Origin: Porticoccus sp965660005
Lineage (GTDB): Bacteria > Pseudomonadota > Gammaproteobacteria > Pseudomonadales > Porticoccaceae
Direction: 5' to 3'
Assembly (NCBI RefSeq): GCF_965660005.1
Contig: NZ_CBFHYF010000005.1
Span: 6,727-70,726, forward strand
Length of the DNA stretch: 64,000 bases
Shown here in pieces: positions 57,728-64,000 of this stretch (its first letter is position 1; each line of letters opens with the position of its first letter). The notes under the pieces were generated by a model that saw nothing but the letters and a program-made list of their open reading frames with translations, ran no database searches and had not been told where the DNA came from. The position numbers were made by a program, and so were the translations under genes.

Positions 57728-58618
57728 CTAGTGGAGCACTGGGGGACTTTCGTCGAAGAGCTGTTGAATATCTTGGCGGGTAAACCTGTAATGCTGATCG
57801 CAGAATTGGCAATCAATGGCCACAAGGCCGGCTTCATCAAGGATGCTGCTGAGCTCTTTCTCCCCGAGAGAAAACAGCGCCTGGGTGATACGTTCTTTTG
57901 AACAGCTGCAGCTAAACTGGACCGGTTTAGCTTCAAACAGTCGCAGCTGATCCTGGTGAAAAAGACGGTGAAGTTGTTCTTCATGATCGAGGATCAACTG
58001 CTCTTCTGGCGTGATGGTGTTGGCGAGTTGTGTCGCATGTTCCCACAGCCGCAGATTCTCTTCCGCTGAAGTTTCCAGTTGCCTGGGTAGTGCCTGAAGC
58101 AGCAATCCGGCAGCCTTTGGCGAATCAGGCCCGGTATCGGCCGCCAGCCAGATTCGGGTCCTGATCTGCTCCGATCGAGTGAAGTAATCTTCCAGGCAAC
58201 TGGCGAGATTCTCCGGCTCCAGTAGCACAATGCCCTGGTAGCGCTCGCCATTACTCGGGTCAATCGTAAGGCTAAGGGTCCCTTTACCCACAAGCTGTGC
58301 GAGCGATTCATCCGTATTAAAATTATAACTTGGGTCAAAACGGGCGATAGCTCGCAGGTTGTGGTGGCGAGTGCAGTCGGCCATGATCATCGAGAGGGGG
58401 CCATCACCCTGTGCCTGAAGTGTCAGGACTCCGTCAAATTTGAGTGTCGCACCGAGCAGACCCGTGGCCGCCATAAACTCTCCCAGCAGACGCTTGATCG
58501 CTTGTGGGTAATTGCCCCGGGCGATGACTTCGCCATAGCTTTTTTCCAGCGTCAAAATTTCGCCGCGAATGTCGGATTGGTCAAAGATGAATCGTTGCAG
58601 TTTATCCCTGTCGGGCAT
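57728..58618 (-). CDS. hslO: 33-kDa redox-regulated chaperone Hsp33
   Basis: 296 residues. The redox switch has CSCSKERI (C-x-C) and the CQFCDQHYRF (C-x2-C) cysteines that bind zinc when reduced and form disulfides under oxidative stress, activating the holdase. The N-terminal substrate-binding domain is normal. It lies between pckA and the second DUF4124 gene on the same strand, close to hslR, the order seen in Pseudomonas. Confidence 0.95.
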   Translation of the reverse strand: MPDRDKLQRFIFDQSDIRGEILTLEKSYGEVIARGNYPQAIKRLLGEFMAATGLLGATLKFDGVLTLQAQGDGPLSMIMADCTRHHNLRAIARFDPSYNFNTDESLAQLVGKGTLSLTIDPSNGERYQGIVLLEPENLASCLEDYFTRSEQIRTRIWLAADTGPDSPKAAGLLLQALPRQLETSAEENLRLWEHATQLANTITPEEQLILDHEEQLHRLFHQDQLRLFEAKPVQFSCSCSKERITQALFSLGEKELSSILDEAGLVAIDCQFCDQHYRFTRQDIQQLFDESPPVLH

Positions 58619-58711
58619 GTTGTGACTCCTCTGAAGCAGATGGTGGAATTTAGAGCGATGCTCAAGATTTGTCCAGTGTAGCCAAGTCTCCGAGGGTTCA
58701 GATGGCGGTGT

Positions 58712-59149
58712 CTACCGGCAATCGATCTGGACCTGCTGTTCCAGTCGTTTTGCCTGTTGTTGTCTTGCTTCTTCGCTAAGGATGATTTCCTTGCCCTCAG
58801 CATCCTCGAAAGCGACCCTGCCACGCATGATGCTGAGCCGGTTTCTTGCTTTCTGACAGTCCTGTTGTTTGAGTAGCTGCTGCTTCTCCTGTTCGATCTG
58901 TTGTCTGGTGTTGAACGCTTTTTCTTCGGGGGTTTCTTCCTGGAACACAGCCTTGAGCTTTTCAGTTTCGGTGGCGCTGGAGTCGCTGTTGAGGGGGCGC
59001 AATTCGCTTGATATTTCCTCCGTGGGGGCATTGTTTTCCGGCTGTTTATCCGAAAAATGCACCTTGCCACTCTCGTCGACCCAGCGGTATATGGCCGCCT
59101 GGCTCAGGGGCGTCAGACATAGCAGCAAGACAAGAAAAGCTGCTCTCAT
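58712..59149 (-). CDS. DUF4124 domain-containing secreted protein (second copy)
   Basis: 145 residues. The signal peptide (MRAAFLVLLLCLTPLSQA) is followed by AIYRWVDESGKVHFSDKQP, the DUF4124 motif, and then a charged helical region (EEKAFNTRQQIEQEKQQLLKQ). Function unknown. The start overlaps the hslR stop by ATGA, so the pair is coupled. It shares only the family domain with the protein at 1090. Confidence 0.78.
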   Translation of the reverse strand: MRAAFLVLLLCLTPLSQAAIYRWVDESGKVHFSDKQPENNAPTEEISSELRPLNSDSSATETEKLKAVFQEETPEEKAFNTRQQIEQEKQQLLKQQDCQKARNRLSIMRGRVAFEDAEGKEIILSEEARQQQAKRLEQQVQIDCR

Positions 59150-59553
59150 GATTGGTTCTGCTCTTTGAACCTATGGATTTGACGACGCTGCTTTTTGCTG
59201 GGTCTCTCGTCGGAAAAAAGAATGCCCTGTTGTGCGGATTTGCGCTGCACGGCCAGTTGTTCCCGTCGGACTCTGCTTTGCTCCGTTTCTGTATACAGTC
59301 TCGCCGCATCATCGGCGCCCCTGCGCTGGGTGCTGAGTTTCTCCACCAGAACGGTTTTTTCATCCCATCCCTGTCGTATATCGAGTGTGGTTCCCACGGT
59401 GATCTCTTTGCTGGGTTTGGCTCGATGGCCGTCAATGTGTACTTTGCCGCCTTCGATGGCGGCTTTTGCCAATGCGCGTGTTTTAAAAAATCTCGCGGCC
59501 CACAACCATTTATCCAGGCGAACTTTTTGCTCAGGTATTTTTTCATTAACCAT
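59146..59553 (-). CDS. hslR: Heat-shock ribosome-associated protein Hsp15
   Basis: 135 residues. The S4 RNA-binding domain is QKVRLDKWLWAARFFKTRALAKAAIEGGKVHIDG, and the C-terminal Lys/Arg-rich tail (RPSKKQRRQIHRFKEQ) is as in Hsp15. It binds free 50S subunits carrying peptidyl-tRNA. The ATG at 59553 is chosen; a longer frame has no conservation. It overlaps the nucleotidase gene upstream by 8 nt. Confidence 0.93.
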   Translation of the reverse strand: MVNEKIPEQKVRLDKWLWAARFFKTRALAKAAIEGGKVHIDGHRAKPSKEITVGTTLDIRQGWDEKTVLVEKLSTQRRGADDAARLYTETEQSRVRREQLAVQRKSAQQGILFSDERPSKKQRRQIHRFKEQNQS

Positions 59554-60205
59554 TGGGCAATATCTCATCAAAGTGACTGATGGAGGGAAATTCCCGGATG
59601 GCGATGGGCGCTGCTTTGCTATCCGGTTGGCTGATAGCCAGAAGGTGACGGATGCCATAGGCAGCGGCGGCGTTTAAGACCGCTATAGAATCGTCGATAA
59701 ACAGCGTCCTGGTCGGATTGAAATGTTGCCTGCGTTCCAGGGATTGCCAGAATTCCGGGCATTCTTTGGGCTGGCCGAATTCATGGGAGCTGTAGACGTG
59801 GTCCAGTAGCGGTTCGATACTCGTGAGTTTCAGCTTGAGATCCAGGCTATGGGGATGGGCGTTGGTGATCAGAATTCGTTGCTTGCCACGGGCACCCAGT
59901 TGCTCGAGAAATTCCTGCACGAAGGGGCGTTCAGTGATCAGATAGTCTATCTCTTCCTTCAGCTGGCGAATATTCAGTGATAACTCCCGCGACCAGTACT
60001 CCAGGCAATACCACTCCAATGTTCCCTGCTTTTCATTAAATCGTTTATGCAGAGCGGGTATTGCCTTGTCCGCGCAGAGTCCATGATGCTCTGCATAGCG
60101 GCGAGGCAGGTGAGTGAGCCAGAAAAAATTATCAAAATGCAGGTCCAGCAGTGTGCCGTCCATATCGAGTAGTACGGTGTCGATGGTATTCCAGTTGATC
60201 TTCAC
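59546..60205 (-). CDS. yrfG: GMP/IMP nucleotidase (YrfG family)
   Basis: 219 residues. HAD motif I is DTVLLDMDGTLLDLHFDNFFW, motif II ITNAHPHSLDLKL, and motif III/IV PKECPEFW with DDSIAVL. It dephosphorylates GMP or IMP and keeps pools in balance. There is no ATG near the conserved start; GTG at 60205 gives VKINWNTIDTV, matching E. coli HINIAWQDVDTV. It is divergent from nudE with 40 nt between. Confidence 0.88.
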   Translation of the reverse strand: MKINWNTIDTVLLDMDGTLLDLHFDNFFWLTHLPRRYAEHHGLCADKAIPALHKRFNEKQGTLEWYCLEYWSRELSLNIRQLKEEIDYLITERPFVQEFLEQLGARGKQRILITNAHPHSLDLKLKLTSIEPLLDHVYSSHEFGQPKECPEFWQSLERRQHFNPTRTLFIDDSIAVLNAAAAYGIRHLLAISQPDSKAAPIAIREFPSISHFDEILPNG

Positions 60206-60245
60206 AGCTATAATAGTCTGCCACGTTATCAAGGTATGGTTCAGT

Positions 60246-60806
60246 ATGCCGACAAAACCCCTCATATTGAAGCGGCGACAGCTGGCCAAAACCCGGCTAT
60301 TCCAGATTGAAGAGCAGGACCTGCAATTTTCCAATGGTGCTCGGCGCGTCTATGAGCGGTTGCTGCGATCGGGCGAAGGTGCGGTATTGATTGTTCCCAT
60401 GCTGGATGATGAGACAGTCCTGCTGGTGCGGGAGTATGGTGCTGGCGTCGGTGATTATCAGATTGGTTTACCTAAAGGAGCAATAGATCCTGGAGAGGAT
60501 GCGTTGCAGGCAGCCAACAGAGAGTTGATGGAGGAGGTGTGTTATGGTGCGCGTGAGCTGCAATGCATTAAAAGCCTGACACTGTCGCCTGCCTATATGG
60601 AGCACGATATTCTCGTGGTTCTGGCCGAGGGGTTGTATGAGAAGCGACTGCCGGGCGATGAACCAGAGCCTATTGAGGTAATCCCCTGGAAGATGGCTGA
60701 ACTGGCGGCATTGATGGAACGGGAAGATTGTACAGAGGGACGTTCCATCGCTGCATTGTTTCTGGTCAGGGAGTTGCTCAACAATCGAGCGGCAACAAAG
60801 TTGTGA
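60246..60806 (+). CDS. nudE: ADP-compound hydrolase NudE
   Basis: 186 residues, the E. coli length. The Nudix box is near residues 78-100 (GAIDPGEDALQAANRELMEEV plus VCYGA), with the three Glu ligands in RELMEE. It cleaves ADP-ribose, NADH and related dinucleotides. ATG at 60246. Its stop overlaps the cysQ GTG start (GTGA), and the pair is one operon. Confidence 0.94.
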   Translation: MPTKPLILKRRQLAKTRLFQIEEQDLQFSNGARRVYERLLRSGEGAVLIVPMLDDETVLLVREYGAGVGDYQIGLPKGAIDPGEDALQAANRELMEEVCYGARELQCIKSLTLSPAYMEHDILVVLAEGLYEKRLPGDEPEPIEVIPWKMAELAALMEREDCTEGRSIAALFLVRELLNNRAATKL

Positions 60807-61642
60807 ATCATCTTCTTCTGAACGACGCGATGGCGCTCGCAGTGGATGCGGGTAAAAGCATACTGTCATTTTATCGTAGGGATGCCCCGCTCCCTGTGAT
60901 CACCAAGCAGGACCATTCGCCGGTGACGGAGGCAGATTTCAGTGCCCATCGGGTGTTGATGGCTGGACTGCCGGATTTACTGGCCGTTCCTGTGCTGTCG
61001 GAGGAGTCCGCCCCCCCGTCACTTGATGTCAGAGCCGATTGGGATCGCTATTGGCTTGTAGATCCGCTGGACGGGACCAGGGAGTTCCTGGCTGGCAATG
61101 ATGAGTTTACGGTTAATATCGCACTGGTTGAGTCGGGCATGCCGGTCTTGGGGGTAATCTATGTTCCAGTCACTGGTATCGGCTATGCCGGTGGCCCCGG
61201 TCTTGGCGCCTTCAAATATGAAAACCGGCAGTGGTCGGAGATTCGGGTTCGGACAATCGCCCGGCGCTCTCTGCTGGCAGAGCCTTTCAGGTTGGTGACA
61301 AGTCGGCGGTACGGGTTATCCGCAGTTAGGCAGCTGGCCGAAAAGCTCAGGCAGTCTCTGGGTGATGTGGTTGTCCAGGAGATGGGCAGTTCCCTGAAGT
61401 TTTGTCTTATTGCTGAGGGTGGTGCCGATTTCTACCCGCGCTTTGCCCCGACCAGTGAGTGGGATACAGCAGCGGGTCAGGCAATACTCGAGGCAGCAGG
61501 TGGGGATGTGGTCGGGTTGAATTTGCGTCCTCTTTCTTACAATACCAAGGACTGTTTGCGCAACCCTTTCTTTTTCGGGTTGGGTGATCGGGCATTCCCC
61601 TGGCGTGATCTGTTGGCCACAGCCGGAAGCGATTTAGAATAA
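60803..61642 (+). CDS. cysQ: 3'(2'),5'-bisphosphate nucleotidase CysQ
   Basis: 279 residues. The inositol-monophosphatase fold metals are bound by EES (LSEESA), DPLDGTREFL at 87-96, and SEWDTAAGQ. It removes the phosphate from PAP, keeping sulfate assimilation free of inhibition. The GTG start at 60803 overlaps the nudE stop; an ATG at 60830 is possible but shortens the first helix. It converges on mrcA with a 9-nt overlap. Confidence 0.93.
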   Translation: MNHLLLNDAMALAVDAGKSILSFYRRDAPLPVITKQDHSPVTEADFSAHRVLMAGLPDLLAVPVLSEESAPPSLDVRADWDRYWLVDPLDGTREFLAGNDEFTVNIALVESGMPVLGVIYVPVTGIGYAGGPGLGAFKYENRQWSEIRVRTIARRSLLAEPFRLVTSRRYGLSAVRQLAEKLRQSLGDVVVQEMGSSLKFCLIAEGGADFYPRFAPTSEWDTAAGQAILEAAGGDVVGLNLRPLSYNTKDCLRNPFFFGLGDRAFPWRDLLATAGSDLE

Positions 61643-64000
61643 ATCCTCGGGCCTCGGATCCTGTGGTGAGACCGGGCTATGATCGGATGATTTGTAGTTG
61701 TCCATCAGTGGCGGGACATCTTCTTCGCGAAAAATTTCAAACATGGCATTGTTGTGATCCGGTCCGACCCTCAGCCCTGTGTCAGGGTCAATTCTCACCA
61801 TCACGACACCCTCTGGCTGAGGGTGATTGATTTCCGGTTTGTCTGCCAGCGCGACCCGCATGAAGTCTATCCAGATTGGCAGTGCTGCGGAGCCACCAAA
61901 TTCGTTCCTGCCCAATAACAAGTTCTGGTCAAAGCCAAGCCATGCAGTGGCGACGATATGTGGGCTATAGCCTGAGAACCAGGCATCTTTGGGACCATTT
62001 GTGGTGCCGGTTTTCCCTGCTATGTCGGTGCGTTTTAGCGCCAGCGCGCGCCGGCCGGTCCCCTTGACAATGACGTCTTTGAGAATGGAGTCCATGATGT
62101 AGGCAATATCCGGCTCAATGATTCTCGGCGCATTGGGTGGGGGTAAATACAGTTGTCCCGTTACAGGGGGTTGGGCGTTGGTTGTTTTCTCATCGGGAAC
62201 ATGGGTAGGCAAGTCGGCGTCCGTCTCGTCCAGAGTGGTATCCGGACGATTGCTTTCAGGTTGCCGGTCACAATCCTTGCGGCAGACAGTCATCGGGGCC
62301 GCCCGATAGAGCAGTGAGCCGCTGGTGTCCTCAATGCGGTCCACCAGATAGGGCTCCACCCGGTACCCGCCGTTAGCCAGTGCCGCATAGCCGGTAACAA
62401 TCTGCAATGGAGTGACGGCATGACTGCCCAGTGCCAGTGCTAAGTCTCTGGGCAGCCTGCTTTTGTCAAAACCGAAACGTTGTAGTTCGTCAATGGCTTT
62501 TTGGATGCCGATTGATCGCATCAGCCGGATAGAGACGAGATTTCGAGAGAGATAAAGTGCCTTGCGTAGCCGAGTGGGCCCAAAAAACTTGCCGCCATCG
62601 TTCTCAGGTCGCCAACTCTTTTCCAGTGAACCATCATCGAATACCACCGGCGCATCATTGATGATACTGGCCGGGGTAAACCCGTTTTCTAGGGCAATCG
62701 TGTAGATAAACGGTTTGAAGTTGGAGCCCGGTTGACGCTCAGCCTGGGCTGCCCGGTTAAAGTTGCTCTGGCGAAAATCATAGCCACCAATCAATGCCTG
62801 AATGGCACCGTTCTCGGGATTGAGTGCGACGATGGCAGCCTGGGCTTCGGGTAGTTGGCCCAGTTGCCAGGTATCCTGATGACGTCGGATTCTGATCAGA
62901 TCGCCCACGGAAAAGAGTTCATCTGCTGCTTTGATGGGTGCGGAGCGATTGCTTTGGCTTATATAACGGCGAAGCCCCTTGAGGCCGTTTTCCCAGGAGA
63001 TTTCAAGCGTCGCAGCGAATTCCGTCTGAACGATCAGGGCCTGGGGCTTTACTTCAGAAATAACGGCGGGAACCAGGTTTCCGTAGGTGGGGGTTTCGCG
63101 CAGGGTCGTTTGCCAATCCTCCGGTTCTACCAGATTTTTTTCAGGGCCACGAAAGCCATGCCGGCTATCGTAGGCGATCAGTCCATCCTGAACTGCTTGC
63201 TCAGCGGCTTGTTGCAGCTTGCTGTTGACTGTCGTGATCACCCGGTAGCCACCGGTGTAGGCGGCGAGTCCTACCATGTCAACACTCTCTCGCCGAGCCA
63301 TTTCTGCTATGTAGGGCGCGTCGAGTTCAGGCAGGTAGCCATGGTAACTGGCAGTGATGGGCGCATTTCTCGCGAGTAAATAAGCCGCTTCATCAATATG
63401 GCCCAGTTCAAACATTCGCTCCAGGATCCAGTTGCGTCGAATCATTGCCCTGGTGGGGTTGGCGATTGGGTTGAAGGCTGAGGGTGCTTTTGGCAGCCCG
63501 GCCAGCATAGCCACCTGGGCCAGGTTGAGGTTGCCAATGGTTGTGCCATAGTAAACCTGGGCTGCGGCTTCGATGCCATAGGCGCGATTGCCCTGATAAA
63601 TTTTGTTCGCGTAGAGCGTGAGGATTTCGTCTTTGCTAAGTTCGTCTTCGATGCGCAATGCCAGCAGAATTTCATTGAATTTTCGAGTGAATGTTTGCTG
63701 GCGAGAAAGGAAATAGTTGCGGGCTACCTGCATGGTGATAGTGCTGCCGCCGGTTTGAATCTCGCCAGTGGTGATCAGTTCTGACGCTGCACGCAGCAGA
63801 CTGGTAATGTCTACGCCGGCATGCTGATAAAAGCGGTCATCCTCGGCGGATAACAATGCTTGTATATATAAGGAAGGAATTTGCTCGAAGGTAATCGGAT
63901 TGCGTCTTTTTTCACCAAATTCGCCAATCAGATGTAAATCTTGTGAGTAGATTCTCAAAGGGGTCTGCAGTTTTACCTGTCTGAGGCTTTCCGAAGAGGG
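61634..64000 (-). CDS. mrcA: Penicillin-binding protein 1A, partial (N-terminus beyond the window)
   Basis: At least 788 codons lie in the window; the membrane anchor is past position 64000. The glycosyltransferase part has EDDRFYQHAGVD, with the catalytic Glu, and GGSTITMQVARN. The transpeptidase part has the SxxK Ser in QPGSNFKPFIYT, SRN (in place of SxN) and AGKTGTTNGPKDAWF. It polymerises and crosslinks peptidoglycan. It continues upstream of the TTG at 63958, since RQVKLQTPLRIYS matches the family. The large inserted segment between the SRN and KTG motifs (residues holding TDADLPTHVPDEKTTNAQ) is Pro/Asp-rich and variable. Confidence 0.95.
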   Translation of the reverse strand, partial: PSSESLRQVKLQTPLRIYSQDLHLIGEFGEKRRNPITFEQIPSLYIQALLSAEDDRFYQHAGVDITSLLRAASELITTGEIQTGGSTITMQVARNYFLSRQQTFTRKFNEILLALRIEDELSKDEILTLYANKIYQGNRAYGIEAAAQVYYGTTIGNLNLAQVAMLAGLPKAPSAFNPIANPTRAMIRRNWILERMFELGHIDEAAYLLARNAPITASYHGYLPELDAPYIAEMARRESVDMVGLAAYTGGYRVITTVNSKLQQAAEQAVQDGLIAYDSRHGFRGPEKNLVEPEDWQTTLRETPTYGNLVPAVISEVKPQALIVQTEFAATLEISWENGLKGLRRYISQSNRSAPIKAADELFSVGDLIRIRRHQDTWQLGQLPEAQAAIVALNPENGAIQALIGGYDFRQSNFNRAAQAERQPGSNFKPFIYTIALENGFTPASIINDAPVVFDDGSLEKSWRPENDGGKFFGPTRLRKALYLSRNLVSIRLMRSIGIQKAIDELQRFGFDKSRLPRDLALALGSHAVTPLQIVTGYAALANGGYRVEPYLVDRIEDTSGSLLYRAAPMTVCRKDCDRQPESNRPDTTLDETDADLPTHVPDEKTTNAQPPVTGQLYLPPPNAPRIIEPDIAYIMDSILKDVIVKGTGRRALALKRTDIAGKTGTTNGPKDAWFSGYSPHIVATAWLGFDQNLLLGRNEFGGSAALPIWIDFMRVALADKPEINHPQPEGVVMVRIDPDTGLRVGPDHNNAMFEIFREEDVPPLMDNYKSSDHSPVSPQDPRPEDLF

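Noticed and set aside
1..64000. tRNA, rRNA, CRISPR arrays, insertion sequences or prophage
   Set aside because: I looked in the gaps for cloverleaf-like sequence, repeated spacers, transposase motifs and phage genes and saw none; XerC is the housekeeping recombinase by its neighbours.

Overview
The window reads as chromosomal DNA of a gammaproteobacterium close to the Pseudomonadales/Cellvibrionales. Gene order in several blocks matches what I recall of Pseudomonas: dksA-gluQ-cbrB-pcnB-folK-panB; lptM-lysA-dapF-DUF484-xerC with cyaY divergent; argH divergent from algZ-algR-hemCD-hemX-hemY; ubiK-comM beside glnK-amtB. Coding density is high. I see no rRNA, tRNA, CRISPR array, insertion sequence or prophage.

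Layout. 1-5 kb: start of proA, a LON-like protein, a DUF4124 protein, a PAP2-glycosyltransferase pair, and umuDC under a near-perfect LexA box. 5-12.6 kb: an acyltransferase, the glutathione-dependent formaldehyde pair fghA and adhC (adhC is broken), a Na/Pi symporter, an MMPL/RND exporter and a SelT-like protein. 12.6-24 kb: a collapsed D-2-hydroxyacid dehydrogenase, dtd, a PPi-type phosphofructokinase, mpl-ubiX, a metallo-beta-lactamase-fold hydrolase, an esterase, a GST, and panB-deoxynucleoside kinase-folK-pcnB. 24-29.6 kb: cbrB, gluQ, dksA, an aminotransferase and sfsA. 29.6-35.4 kb: rep, a lone phaC, comM with two frameshifts, and ubiK. 35.4-38.7 kb: a nitrogen block of TorF-type porin, glnK, amtB and a second glnK, with NtrC/sigma-54 signals. 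38.7-44 kb: SIMPL protein, xerC, DUF484, dapF, lysA, lptM and cyaY. 44-48.2 kb: an Anbu proteasome-like protease facing a tight metallopeptidase/alpha-E/ATP-grasp operon. 48.3-56 kb: argH, algZR and the haem genes. 56-64 kb: pckA, hslO, DUF4124, hslR, a nucleotidase, nudE, cysQ and mrcA (runs off the end).

The most notable signal is non-coding. Between cbrB and pcnB the minus strand carries a GG-N10-GC sigma-54 promoter, an upstream inverted repeat, a run of in-register AAN triplets (the Hfq/Crc-type motif) and a hairpin-U-run terminator. That is the architecture of the Pseudomonas CbrB-dependent decoy RNAs CrcZ/CrcY, here in a form of about 140 nt, while the usual neighbour cbrA is absent. 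Second is the Anbu cluster, a predicted peptide-tagging or proteolysis system whose biology is unknown. A third theme is gene decay through short deletions: adhC (about 10 nt lost plus a structural-zinc Cys to Tyr change), the hydroxyacid dehydrogenase (about 200 codons lost in frame) and comM (two offsetting indels, one in a homopolymer).
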